Position numbers and translations under genes: made by a program. Below are positions 1-10,116 of a DNA stretch of 64,000 nucleotides, piece after piece. Source of the stretch: Cranoglanis bouderius (lineage: Eukaryota; Chordata; Actinopteri; Siluriformes; Cranoglanididae); assembly GCA_023630585.1 (NCBI GenBank), contig CM042540.1:9039074-9103073 (forward strand), read 5' to 3'. The notes beneath the pieces are model-generated. The model searched no databases, was not told the DNA's origin, and was given only the letters and a program-made list of their open reading frames with translations. Every line of letters begins with the position of its first letter. Positions within the stretch are counted from its first letter, which is position 1.

Positions 1-108
1 CGGCTTGAGACTCTACATATATTCATGAAAGCTAGATATTGATACTGGTTTCTAGAAGTGCCTAAACAATAATACAAATAAGAAGAGCTGGTTTTTGAAC
101 CTTTGCAG

Positions 109-258
109 GCCCTAAGCAACATCCCACAACCTCTCAAGTTACAGACCACAATAGGGCTTCCTGTGAAAGCCTCGAGCATGGTCACAGCTGGCATATTAAT
201 ATCCTCCATTCAGGCCAAGGGCTGGGAGATATTGCAAAAATTTATGAATGATTCTTGA
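109..258 (+). CDS. Putative 3'-terminal coding exon of an unidentified plus-strand gene
   Basis: A pyrimidine-rich stretch ending in tttgcag (102-108) is followed by 49 open codons and a TGA at 256-258. AATAAA-like signals follow at about 289-296. The translated piece begins ALSNIPQPLKLQ and ends QKFMNDS. I do not recognise the protein, and the upstream exons would lie outside the window. It could be chance, because 50 open codons after an AG is not rare. The acceptor, stop and poly(A) signal in the right order are the only support. Confidence 0.3.
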   Translation, partial: ALSNIPQPLKLQTTIGLPVKASSMVTAGILISSIQAKGWEILQKFMNDS

Positions 259-1353
259 TTACAATTTCATTTTCTTGCATAATGCAATTATAAATAAATT
301 GTGTACATGGTTCAAACAATGGTTCTTTGAAATAAAGAATATTTAAATAAAGGACATTTAAAAAATGTGCTATTTGCTATAGATGGTGCTGTTAATATTT
401 TTGCACAACTTAGTGAACAGTTCTTTCTCGAAATAGTAAATGGGAACCATGTCTTTCGTGACATGAAATGGCATTGCAACTGAGAAGTCAACTTGGGGTA
501 TTCTTCTCAAAGCCGAGTTCCTTCCCCATTTATGGAATGACGTCAAATCAGCATGGTTGCGCACAGCATCAGAAATAAACAAAGTAAAACTTCTTACGTT
601 TAAAATGAGTTCTACTGTATATACAAGTATTAGCTTTAATCAACATACAGACATATTTGTTTGTTAAATCTAAAACACTGACTATACAGTTTGCTGTTTG
701 AGAAAGAAAATATACAGTATATAAATATGTACAATCTCGATTAGAACATTTTCTAAATCACGTTAAAACATTAATTCAAATTATTGAATAATTGTGAAAA
801 TCGCCCAGCACTAATGGAGCCCCCTGGTGGCTCAGGGGTCTTAAGTGTCTTCATATATCCAAAGATGGCTGGCCACAATATTGAATGTTAGGGCTAAAAA
901 AAAATACATCAATTACTAAGTGTTACTATTTGGAAAAAAATAGATTTGAGCCTTTTAAAACTGGGTCTCATCATAGGCATAACACTAATATGCACAGGAA
1001 CACACTCACTGACAGACAGCTGGGCAACATTTGTGATTGCTTCAAGTCTGTAATCATGACACGTTTATTTTGAATAGCAAATACGGTAAAATGAATTTTG
1101 AATCTGTGCTTGCCATTAGCCAGCTATTTCACTCAAATCACACTAAACTTAGGTTTCTGATGTTTGTTCTTTTGTATAATTTGTACTTTGATTGGGCAAT
1201 GTTTGCTTAGTCAGTTTATGTCTAGTTTCTCCAAAGGCACTTTGAAAAATCAGTGACAGAGAAAGTAATCCACCTCGTTCATGTTTATTACACCCACTAT
1301 TTTAGTTCATGTGTACTTTCTCAATCACTGCAGATGACTGCAGTGTTATGAAT
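259..1353. other. AT-rich non-coding stretch
   Basis: No convincing gene. Short ORFs here lack homology and splice context. An A/T-rich spacer with scattered poly(A)-like hexamers leads into the SINE cluster at 1354. Confidence 0.6.
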
Positions 1354-1838
1354 TAGAAGAAGCAGCCTTTATTTTGTCACATATAAATTTTTTTTCTTTT
1401 GGCTGCTCCGGATCGTTCGGGGTCGCCACAGCGGATCATTGATCTGCATATTTGATTTGGCACAGGTTTTATGCCGGATACCCTTCCTGACGCAACCCTC
1501 CCATTTTATCCGTGCTTGGGACCGGAATACAACCCCCAGTGGCTGGGGTTCCCTGCCCAGGAATCGAACCCGGGCCACGGTGGTGTGAGCATAGGATCCT
1601 TAGTTGCTGGACCACCAGAGAACTGTCACATATACATTACAGCACAGTAAAATTATTTTCCTTGCATATCCCAGTTTGTTAGGAGGCTGGGGTCAGAGTG
1701 CAGTGTCAGCCATGATACAGCACCCCTGGAACTGAAAGAGTTAAGGGCCTTGCTCAAGGGCCCAACAGTGGCAGCTTGGCAATGCTGGGGCTTGAACCCC
1801 CAAGGTTCTGATCTTTAGCTGTTGAGCCACTACTGCTA
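1354..1838 (-). mobile_element. tRNA-headed fish SINE, minus strand, split by a second SINE
   Basis: Read on the minus strand, the right end holds a tRNA-like head (ggctcaacagct, then ggttcaagcccc as a B box). The body runs through the phrase ccttgagcaaggcccttaac, and the tail is the AATAAAGGCTGCTTCTTC type near 1354. A less interrupted copy lies at 16127-16340 and a deleted one at 15605-15667. The body is interrupted at 1386-1623 by another SINE. Joining 1354-1385 to 1635 onward restores the layout of the other copy. Confidence 0.75.
1386..1623 (-). mobile_element. Second tRNA-derived SINE inserted in the first
   Basis: On the minus strand the head reads tggtggtccagcaactaagg (A-box region), then ggttcgattcctgg (B box). 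A LINE-derived 3' part follows with the fish-typical phrase ctgtggcgaccccgaacg and an A-rich tail. An 11-bp direct repeat, tgtcacatata, flanks it at 1375-1385 and 1624-1634 and is a clean target-site duplication. The minus-strand ORF across it has no protein meaning. Confidence 0.8.
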
Positions 1839-1977
1839 AATTAGCCCTGATAAACATGAAATCTAGGAGACATAATCACCTGACATAAATGTCAACAATA
1901 GATTGCATGGATCTACAGTCTGGGATAGAAATAAATCAGCTCCAGTCTCTACTTAATAACAATCTGTAATATTTTTA

Positions 1978-2025
1978 ATAATAATATAATGTAATATAAT
2001 ATAATGTATGTAATGTAATATAATG
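1978..2025. repeat. Imperfect ataatgta-type simple repeat
   Basis: Irregular taatataatg / taatgtaatata units over about 45 bp, purely A, T and G. Confidence 0.7.
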
Positions 2026-2433
2026 ACCACTGGTGGTGCTCTTGTTCCTCCACTTCAAGAAATGTGTTAATAGCAAAGAAAACGAAAAGGATACCAAAAA
2101 TTTCCTTCAAAGAAAGGAAGGGCTTAGCCCAGCTAGTCCATATATACCAACTGGCTCAGCATGTATCTAGAAACGGCTCTGCAATATAAATTCAATCCAC
2201 AAAGTAATACAAAGAATAAACAAGTGATATAAAGAAACTGCAGAGAAAAGTAAAGAAGCAACAGTCTAGACATTGTCTCAAGATGTAAGTCTTTAGATCT
2301 TTGTGAAACATGGGCACAGATGGCTGTTCTGATTGGAGATAAAAGCTCATTCCACCACTGACTAACCAGAACACTAAAGCAATGAGATTTTGCAATTACA
2401 AGCATGCTCAGATTTCAGGGTAATATATGCCAG

Positions 2434-2640
2434 TCATGCTGTGGTTTGAGGCCCGATTTGGCATGACAGTGTGTCATTCTGATCCAGGGAATGTAGATGA
2501 TGTGGTGAAGAATCTGTTGATGGTGAGACTGTGAGGACAAGAGTTTTGATTCTTGCTGTAACAGGATGTGGTCCAAGAACTGACCCCTGGGGGAACTCCA
2601 GTAGCAAGGCTGTGTACGCTCTAATACCTTTCTCTGTCAC
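2434..2640 (-). pseudogene. Possible fossil LINE reverse-transcriptase fragment
   Basis: The minus strand encodes PQGSVLGP, the well-known motif of LINE reverse transcriptases, preceded by LLLEF. The sequence after it (HPVTARIKTL) departs from the family. The match is only motif-length, so this may be a decayed LINE scrap or chance. Confidence 0.3.
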
Positions 2641-3757
2641 TGGGGTACCCTAAAAGGTATGTTTTTTATGTACCTTTAATATATTCCATCTGGAAACATG
2701 GAGATTACTGTAATTAATGTAATTAAGGATAAAAGGAAAGCTACAATCTAGTACCATTTTTTTCTGAGAGTGTGAGGTCATGAAACTGAACCTCTCCCTG
2801 TCCCCCTATCCTCCCCAAACAGTAGGATCAATCCTGTAGCTATGATGAATATGATATAGCTGTGGATAGCACTTAAGCCATTTTTAGCTTTGGTTAGAGC
2901 TTTAAATCACTTTTATTGTAATTAGGGCATGATCTGCTTTTGATTACGGTTATATATGGCTTAAATTCTTAGGCATTAATTGCCTTGTAATGAAGTTTTT
3001 TTTGTTTTTTTTTTACGTAATGAACCGCCTGGTGAGATAACACCTTGATCATGCTGCACTTGATTCCTGTTCTTTATAAATCAGAACATGATGTCCCTCA
3101 CTTCAGTTGTTGCAAACAGGGACCTGAGAAGTGCCAACCTTCTCAAGAAGGAAAATTGAAAACATCAGAATATAGAATGTCACTGCTTCAGTACGGCTTT
3201 CCTTCACACACCACCCACACTTGGATCTCCAATGCAACCAGATGGAATCCTGATTCCAAAGCAAAGATGAGAAGAGTAAATCCTTTGAGAACTACATAAA
3301 AAAAAAAACAGTTCTTACACAGCCTTCGTTGTGCACCTTGTGCCATATTCAGCAACAAATAATGCAGCTTGTTCTATTTCTTCATAGTATATTGAAATGA
3401 CAGAGAATGCGTTCTCATGAAAACTGCTTCCTTCTACTGCTTAGTGATTTTGCTGCAATTCCATAAATTAGATGTAGTAAATTCAGCACAGTGGATGTTT
3501 GTATGGTTTTTGCTGCCATATGGACTATTTTAATCCCATTTGGCTGGAAAATGGTGTGGGACCAGGAACACAGCCTATAATTTGGCAAAGTCAGGCTTTG
3601 GACTGGGTTACAATTAACTGGAAAGCTTTTAAAACTGTGAATGGGTTGGAAACAGTCAATCCAATCTGGAAACCCTGGTGTTGGATATGTTTTGGCCAGG
3701 TCTGATTGAGATACAAACAAAACAAGAGTTTACTAAACAAACAAAAGTGCATACTAG
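2641..3757. other. Intergenic, no gene recognised
   Basis: A poly-T tract lies near 2996-3015. About 55 bp at 3617-3675 (ttttaaaactgtga ... caatccaatctgg) recur at 29838-29893, so this part contains an unclassified dispersed repeat. ORFs on both strands at 3415-3720 overlap this repeat and look non-coding. Confidence 0.5.
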
Positions 3758-4190
3758 AGTACTAAATAGTATGACAAAATTGTACACAACCACAGTATTT
3801 TGGTGTCTTACAAACTAGTATTGAAGTATGTAGCTAAAAAGAAAAATTCAGCATTCAATTAATTATTGTGCTGATTTACACCAACTGTGTTTAAATGAAT
3901 GATATATGGAATTACCAATAATGGTAATGGTTTTAATGGTTGATGGTTTGTAATGGTACTTGTAGTGGAAACCATTAGAATTTATGTGATGGTTTCTATT
4001 GTTTTCTGGGGGGTTTTCAGCAGGCTGTCAGAACACATTAATCCTGTGGTTGTGTACTAAATATGAACAGTAAAATACTACACAATCATAGGATTTGTGT
4101 GTCCTGATGTACTATTTAGTATGGTGGTATGGGGCTAAAAAGGAAAATGGTGTTCAATTAACTCTTTAACCCACATGTTTAAATGATCAT
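3758..4190. repeat. Two half-copies of the fold-back element at 4282-4558
   Basis: 3758-3897 and about 4030-4190 each resemble the right half of the palindromic element at 4282-4558. They share the series cacaaccaca(g), tagctaaaaag / gggctaaaaagg, ttcaattaa and gtttaaatga. Divergence is substantial. Between them, 3905-4000 carries an accattaa-rich unit that recurs inverted at 5775-5870. Confidence 0.55.
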
Positions 4191-4281
4191 TGTAATTGGA
4201 CACATTGCAGGAAATTATTTAACACTGAGAATTTTTTTTTCCTTAAGTAATAAATACGTTATACTTTCCAGAAACGTGTCA

Positions 4282-4558
4282 AATTATAATGTTCATTTAA
4301 ACACTGTGGTTTTAATCAACACTAAGACTTCATTGAACACTGCATTGTTCTTTTTAGCCGCGTATACCATACTAAATAAGTACATCAGAACACCTAAATC
4401 CTGTGGTTGCATACTATGTAGTATGCTAAAACAGTGCACAACCACAGGGTTTGGGTATCACGACGTACTAGTATGCAGAGAAAAAGAAAAAAATGCTGCC
4501 TTCAATGAACCCTCAGTGCTGAATCAACATTCAGGGTGTTTAAATGAACATTTTAATT
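4282..4558. mobile_element. Palindromic (fold-back) MITE-like element
   Basis: The outer arms pair: aattataatgttcatttaaa at the left against the complement of tttaaatgaacattttaatt at the right. The pairing continues through ttgaacact/ttcaatgaac and agccgcgtata/tatgcagag. The core folds again (cctgtggttgcatact with agtatgc...gcacaaccacagg). The whole 277 bp can form one long imperfect hairpin. The 161-codon plus-strand ORF across it is a by-product. Confidence 0.65.
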
Positions 4559-5087
4559 CGAGACTGTGGGATGGGAATTCATTAAACTCTGGGGAATGTG
4601 TTGTTTTGCTAAACAACCCCAATTATAGTTTTATACTCAATAGAAAAGCTGTCCAAATAAATAAATAAATAATTAAATATCGTGCCATTTTCATGCAGTG
4701 AACGCAGCGTTTGCACAAACTACACGAAGTTAAAAACCAAGAAACTACATACGCAATAATTTGGCAAAGTGTCAGATTTACACTTTACATTTCACAGCTA
4801 TTACTCAAGTAGAGGCTCAACTTGCATCCCAAACCCAAACCATCCGACTGGCTACAGTAACAATTTAATCCACTTCCTGTAATAAGCGTTTACAGCGTTG
4901 AAACAAGTTGCCCGTGTTGTGATCGTTAACAATTTCTCATCTGGCCCGCGGTGGACAGTTATTCTCCACTTCCTGTGCATTTCTTTGCTGAAAAGTGCTG
5001 AATGTAGAAAAGCAAAAGGCACTAGCTGACAGCCAAAAGTAGCGCGTGCAACTATATAAAGGCTTGAGATGACTAGAATACACTTAC

Positions 5088-5139
5088 CGAGTGAGTAAAA
5101 CATAAATGCTGCTGCTCTGTATCCGAAATGAACCATCAT
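5088..5139 (-). CDS. Putative first coding exon (signal-peptide-like), possibly b3glct
   Basis: On the minus strand an ATG ATG starts 17 codons (MMVHFGYRAAAFMFYSL) plus one base, ending exactly at a consensus donor, G|GTAAGTG. The N-terminus is hydrophobic, like a secretory leader. The upstream 5170-5260 is the most CpG-containing part of the neighbourhood, as a promoter might be. Later exons were not found in the remaining 5 kb. In other vertebrates b3glct lies head to head with hsph1, and this exon is in that position relative to the hsph1 remnant at 15 kb. That link is inference only. Confidence 0.35.
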
Positions 5140-5616
5140 TACAGACAGTTAGTTCACCCTGAGAGATCCCCGGTAAACTGCCTTCTCTCCGGTATCAGAG
5201 TCAGGATTCAACACCAGGGTGATTCTGCACACGCGCTTCCTGTTAGAAAAAAAATAAATAAATAAATAAAACGTGCCTCAGTGGCGCCCTCTGGCGGAAA
5301 TCAGAACTGACTCACTGTTACTGTAACAGCTGAAATACTTTGTTGTTGTTGCTGCTGTATTTTGTATGTATGAGTGCTTGTTGTGCTACAGGCTCGCACA
5401 CACTCTTAGCAAAATGATTTCTCATAGGTCCTTTGGATAAGGGTTTTTAGTTTCCTGAAGAGGTGCTACTTAGACCTATGATACAGAAACACTCTGTTGT
5501 AAGGTTTGGCATCTTTAAGGGGTTGCCTACAAGGACAAAACAAGTACTTTAAGGGCTTTAGAGTTTTGTAGGTTAATGCACACAGCATATTTAATGCACT
5601 GTTAGTACATGGTTGT

Positions 5617-5620
5617 TTGA

Positions 5621-5674
<54 letters not shown>
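5617..5674. repeat. (ATT)n microsatellite
   Basis: About 19 uninterrupted att units. They create spurious poly-Ile/Leu ORFs on plus and poly-Asn on minus. Confidence 0.95.
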
Positions 5675-5774
5675 CCACAGTCCCGATCAAAGTACAGACT
5701 CATTTTATGAACATAATCCAAATATATCGATATTGTATCATATTCATTGGAGGGAGGAATCCCTGCTTAAAAAA

Positions 5775-5995
5775 AACAATAGAAACCATCACAGGCATTC
5801 TAATGGTTTCCACTACAAATACCATTACAATCCATGAGCTAACAATTAAAACCATTATGAGTATCATTAATGGTATCCACTAGACATGACATGCCACCAA
5901 TAGAAGGCATTAAATGACCATTAGAGACCATTACAGTTTCCATTAAAACCAATACAATTCCCACTGTAACCATTAAAACCATCACATGAGGGTTT
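5775..5995. repeat. accattaa-rich repeat; inverted match to 3905-4000
   Basis: Repeated ccattaaaacc / ccattagagacc units. The first about 95 bp are the reverse complement of 3905-4000 at high similarity (shared core gtggaaaccattagaat on one strand). Probably a dispersed non-autonomous element; class unknown. Confidence 0.55.
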
Positions 5996-6014
5996 CTCTT
6001 GTTTTTATTTTTCA

Positions 6015-6257
6015 GCTGGGATGGTGGTGCAGGTTCAGGGTCCTTGGGTCGATCCTGAGCCGGCTTACTGCCTCTATGCATTTCACATGTACTCCCTGTG
6101 TCCACCTGGTGTCCTCCAGATTCTCTAGTTTTCTCCCATCACCTAAATGCATGAAGGTATGTGGAATGGCTAGATAGAGGGTGTAGTCTCCCACCTTGGA
6201 TCCACTGCACCCTTGACCAGGATAAAGCTCTTATTGAAGAAGAATGAATGAATATTC
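6015..6257 (+). mobile_element. Degenerate SINE/LINE-tail repeat ending in (AATG)n
   Basis: The sequence is a decayed version of the element at 60596-60945. It shares the region gggtcgatcctgagc, tcacatgtactccctgtgtcc, cctccagattc...ctcccatc, and ends in gaatgaatgaat. Confidence 0.5.
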
Positions 6258-6485
6258 ATTGGAGCCGTTATGAAGCCGTTTTTATTCCATACTTTCCACC
6301 CAGAGTTCAACCCAGTTACACTGTGTTAAAAGTGCTTTTCTGGGTTGTTTAGCTTTAGGAAATTAACAACCTCTTACAAGAAACACACTAGTGTTACTGG
6401 CATCATTTTAAACCGAATTCAGAGCAAGTAACATATGACAAGACAATTAGGCTTTTAACTATAATTAAATAATTAAAACTTTTAA

Positions 6486-6527
6486 TTCATTCATTCATTC
6501 ATTCATTCATTCATTCATTCATTCATT

Positions 6528-6581
<54 letters not shown>

Positions 6582-6582
6582 T
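6486..6582. repeat. (ATTC)n followed by (AAT)n microsatellites
   Basis: About ten attc units (6486-6527) pass directly into about 17 aat units (6530-6582). (ATTC)n is a usual 3' tail of minus-strand copies of the 60596-type SINE. Confidence 0.9.
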
Positions 6583-6779
6583 GACTCATGTCTGGAAGAA
6601 GGTTGGAAAATCAGAGTGCCTCGTTCCCACAGCAACCCAGGCTCTGGAACTACCTGATTGGTTGTACCAACCGGCTGAATTCCAAACAGCTACCTAATGC
6701 ATGTCAAGTGCATAAGGGTGCAACTGCTGTCACTCTTTACCTTGTACCATGTGTATTCCGTATCTATGTAGAGCATATA

Positions 6780-6900
6780 TCCATCCATCCATCCATCCAT
6801 CTATTTTCCATACACAGGATTCATATCCTACACAGGATCACAGGGGAGCCTGGAGACTATCCCAGGGAATTTGGTGGCACAAGGCAGGGTGGTAGTGCAT
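6780..6900 (-). mobile_element. 3' part of 60596-type SINE, minus strand
   Basis: Starts with (ccat)n, then catacacaggattcatatcc...gggagcctggagactatccc...ggtggcacaaggcagggt. This is the reverse complement of the SINE 3' region ending in (atgg)n. Confidence 0.6.
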
Positions 6901-7075
6901 ATATGGTGTGAGAGACAGACTTGCTTCCAATTTTCTACTGAAGTCTACCAAAAATAAGTCAATGAATCAATATTATTACTGGTGTTATATTATATTATTA
7001 TATACTGCATAATATGTTTACTCACATGTCAGAATTCAAACAGTAACACTACTAGCTGATGGAGTGACACTGCTT

Positions 7076-7170
<95 letters not shown>
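7076..7170. repeat. (GATA)n microsatellite, the 3' tail of the LINE
   Basis: About 24 perfect gata units. They begin about 10 bp after the stop codon of the minus-strand LINE ORF, which is where RTE-type LINEs carry a microsatellite tail. Confidence 0.9.
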
Positions 7171-7176
7171 CCTCCT

Positions 7177-10116
7177 TCATCCCAAATGCCCAGTGGCACA
7201 TAGGGCAGCAACGAAGTCTCTCCACTTGCAGCGGTCACGAGCCAGGGCGCCGATCGTTCCCCAGGAGTTGTTGCAGGCCTTCATCTCTGCTTCAACTGTC
7301 CGCCTCCAGGTTGTCTTCGGCCTTCCCCTCTTCCTCTTTCCATCAGGGGTCCAGTGTAGCACTGTCTTGATGATGGTGCCGTCTTCTCGTCTGAGCACAT
7401 GCCCTATCCATTGCCACCTTCTTTTGGTGACGATTGCTTGCATGTCTTCTGAATTGCATCTTCTGAACAGTTCTTCGTTGGAGATTTTGTTGGGCCAAAA
7501 TATCTTCAATATTCTGCGGAGGTTTTTGGTATGGAAGGTAGAAAGTTTTGTGAGGTCCTGTTGGGTCATTCGCCAGCACTCGGCTCCATAGAGAAGTACT
7601 GATAGAACACAGCTGTTGTACAGTCTGAGTTTGGTTCTTGTGTTGTACTGTGTGGACTTCCAGACGTTGTTCATGCTCATGAAGGCACTCCTGGCTTTGT
7701 TCAGTCTGTTCTGGATGTCCTTCTTGCTGCCTCCGTCTGGAGTGATGATGCTTCCTAGGTAAGTGAAGTTGTCTGTAAGGGGGAGATCCTCGTTGTTGAC
7801 CTTGATAGAGGTTGGTGTAGAGGTGTTCAGTGCCATGACTTCCGATTTCTTTTGGCTGATTTTGAGGCCAATCTGAGATCCAAATTGACTCAGTTTGTCC
7901 GTCTTTTCTTGTATGTGTCGCTGTGTATGAGACAGGAGCGCCAGATCATCAGCAAAGTTGAGAACTTCGAGGGTGGAGAAAAGCGTCCATCTGATGCCGG
8001 TAGATCCTGCTTCTGTCGTGCGCCACATCACCCAGTCTATTGCCATATTGAAGAGCAGCACGGACATTACACAGCCTTGTCTCACTCCGGTTTTCACCTC
8101 AAACCAGATGTCGCTTCCTCCCACACAGCAGCTGTAGTTGTTGTAGAATCCCTTGATCAGCTGAACCATGTGTGCTGGAATCCCATAGGCCCTCAAGATT
8201 CTCCACAAGCTGTCTCTATGCACACTGTCAAAGGCTTTTTCAAAGTCTATGAAGTTGACGAGGAGTTGTCTTTGCCATTCTGAACTCTGCTCAATGATGT
8301 TTCGAAGTGCAAAGATCTGTTCTGTGCACCTTCTGCCTTGTCTGAAACCTGCCTGTTCTTTCCTGAGTGTCTCATCAACTGCTCTCGAAAGTCGCTGGAT
8401 GATCACTTTGGCAAGGATCTTACTGGGGATTGAAAGAAGGGTAATGCCGCGCCAGTTGTTACAGTCGCTGAGTGCTCCCTTCTTCGGAATCTTGATGATT
8501 ACTCCCTTGGTCCAGTCCTCTGGTACGTTGGTTGTGGTCCAAACTGTCCTGAAGAGTGGTTCCAATATTTCTGCTGCTACTTTTGGATCTGCTTTGAAAA
8601 GTTCTGCGTTCAAGTTGTCTTGTCCTGGAGCTTTGTTGTTCTTGAGTGCTTTGATGGCTACAACAATTTCCTCTTTACTTGGTGGTTCTGTGTTTATATC
8701 CAGATCTGCTTCCCTTTCGGGAATATTTGCTTCTTCTTCGGGCGATGGTCTGTTCAGAACTTCCTGAAAATGTTCAGCCCACCGTGAATCTTTTTCTGCT
8801 TCTATGGTAAGTAGTTTGCCTTGCTTGTCCTTGATGGGTGGAACTGTAGTAGAGTGGTACTTGCCACACACCTGCCACGTGATTCTGTACAGCTGGCCTT
8901 GCTCTCCTCGGGCTGCAGCACCTTCCGCCTCCTCTGCCAACGCATCAGCAAACACTCGGCGGTCAGCGCGCACCATCCTCTTCACTGTCCTGTTTGCTTC
9001 ACTGTACTGTTGCTTGAATCTTTCTTGCAGTCTTTGTGATCGGGTGCATGACACCTTGTTTTTAAGTTTTCTTCTTTCTTCAGTTGCTTTCCAGGTTTCT
9101 TGTGTAATCCATTCTTTTGCCTTTTTCGTTTCCCTGTAGCCCAGACATTCCTCTGCACTTTGCTGATAGGCTTTCTTCATGTTGTCATAGGCTGACTCCA
9201 TGCTATTGGCGCTGTCTTCTGTATCCAGATCTTGCAGAGCTTGGAATCTGTTTTTCACCTGTGTGACGAAGCTGCGCTTTGTGCGTGGATCTTGCAGTTT
9301 CTGGGTGTTGAATCTTCTCGGGGCATGACTCTTGTTTGGCGTTTTCCTTAGTTTCAGCCTCACCATAGCAGTGACCAATTGGTGATCACTGCCTACGTCT
9401 GCTCCTCGTTTGACTCTAACATCCAGTAGTGATCTTCTCCACATGCTCTTAATCAGCAGGTGGTCAATCTGGTTCTTGTCTCTGTCTGTGGGTGAGTACC
9501 ATGTCAGCTTGTGAATGTCTTGATGTGTAAACAAAGTACCTCCCACTACTAGGTTGTTGGTGTTGCAAAGCTCAATCAGTCTTTCTCCATTTTCGTTCAT
9601 TGTCCCGCAATCGTGTTTGCCCATGGTGCGTTCGTTGTTGGTGTTGTCATTTCCAACCTTGGCGTTGAAATCTCCCATGACAATCAAGAGGTCATGTTGC
9701 GGTGTTGACTTAACTTCCGCCTCAAGTTGTTCATAGAAAAGGTCTTTTTCTTCTTCATCGCCATTTTTGGTTGGGCTGTAGCACTGTATGATGGTCATGT
9801 TGATCTGTTTTCCTTTCATCCTAATTTTCATCAATCTGTTGTTAATAGACTTCCATTCCATCAGGCTTTTCTCTGTTCCTTTCTTCAAAATGATGGCTAC
9901 TCCTTCGTAGTGTAGATCGTCATCTCTTCCTGAGTACAAAACTGTTTCTCCTGTTGATGCTATCATTCTGCCTGATCCTGTCCATCTTGCTTCGCTGACG
10001 CCAAGAATGTGTAAGTTGTATCGACGCATCTCTGATGTCACTTGCGCCAACTTGCCGGCCTGGAACATTGTTCTTACATTCCAGAATCCTATCCTGGTCT
10101 TGGTTTTGGTGCTCAA
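7177..10116 (-). CDS. LINE ORF: AP endonuclease + reverse transcriptase (979 aa)
   Basis: This protein would nick target DNA and copy its own RNA. The N-terminal endonuclease is about residues 8-260: GFWNVRTM, GVSEARW (catalytic E), VMGDFNAKVG, QIDHLLI and GSDHQLV. The reverse transcriptase is about residues 470-770: NNKAPGQDNLNAELFK, NWRGITLLSIPSKI, EQAGFRQGR, IDFEKAFDSV (first catalytic D), GVRQGCVMS and the FADDLALL catalytic box. The C-terminal domain carries WIGHVLRRED and GKRKRGRPKTTWRR, typical of RTE-like elements and of sequences often mislabelled craniofacial development protein 2-like. No stop or frameshift breaks the 979 codons, so the copy is young and possibly competent. The endonuclease resembles that of the BovB/RTE group. 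Confidence 0.9.
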   Translation of the reverse strand: MSTKTKTRIGFWNVRTMFQAGKLAQVTSEMRRYNLHILGVSEARWTGSGRMIASTGETVLYSGRDDDLHYEGVAIILKKGTEKSLMEWKSINNRLMKIRMKGKQINMTIIQCYSPTKNGDEEEKDLFYEQLEAEVKSTPQHDLLIVMGDFNAKVGNDNTNNERTMGKHDCGTMNENGERLIELCNTNNLVVGGTLFTHQDIHKLTWYSPTDRDKNQIDHLLIKSMWRRSLLDVRVKRGADVGSDHQLVTAMVRLKLRKTPNKSHAPRRFNTQKLQDPRTKRSFVTQVKNRFQALQDLDTEDSANSMESAYDNMKKAYQQSAEECLGYRETKKAKEWITQETWKATEERRKLKNKVSCTRSQRLQERFKQQYSEANRTVKRMVRADRRVFADALAEEAEGAAARGEQGQLYRITWQVCGKYHSTTVPPIKDKQGKLLTIEAEKDSRWAEHFQEVLNRPSPEEEANIPEREADLDINTEPPSKEEIVVAIKALKNNKAPGQDNLNAELFKADPKVAAEILEPLFRTVWTTTNVPEDWTKGVIIKIPKKGALSDCNNWRGITLLSIPSKILAKVIIQRLSRAVDETLRKEQAGFRQGRRCTEQIFALRNIIEQSSEWQRQLLVNFIDFEKAFDSVHRDSLWRILRAYGIPAHMVQLIKGFYNNYSCCVGGSDIWFEVKTGVRQGCVMSVLLFNMAIDWVMWRTTEAGSTGIRWTLFSTLEVLNFADDLALLSHTQRHIQEKTDKLSQFGSQIGLKISQKKSEVMALNTSTPTSIKVNNEDLPLTDNFTYLGSIITPDGGSKKDIQNRLNKARSAFMSMNNVWKSTQYNTRTKLRLYNSCVLSVLLYGAECWRMTQQDLTKLSTFHTKNLRRILKIFWPNKISNEELFRRCNSEDMQAIVTKRRWQWIGHVLRREDGTIIKTVLHWTPDGKRKRGRPKTTWRRTVEAEMKACNNSWGTIGALARDRCKWRDFVAALCATGHLG

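Noticed and set aside
1520..1625. tRNA-like A and B boxes
   Set aside because: The cloverleaf is incomplete and the sequence continues into SINE body and tail, so it is a SINE head and not a tRNA gene.
4183..4668. 161-codon plus-strand ORF
   Set aside because: It lies across the fold-back element and has no domain or splice context.
5466..5883. ORFs rich in poly-Asn, poly-Ile or poly-Leu
   Set aside because: Created by the (ATT)n microsatellite.
7840..9140. Plus-strand ORFs of 111-172 codons
   Set aside because: Antisense to the LINE ORF.
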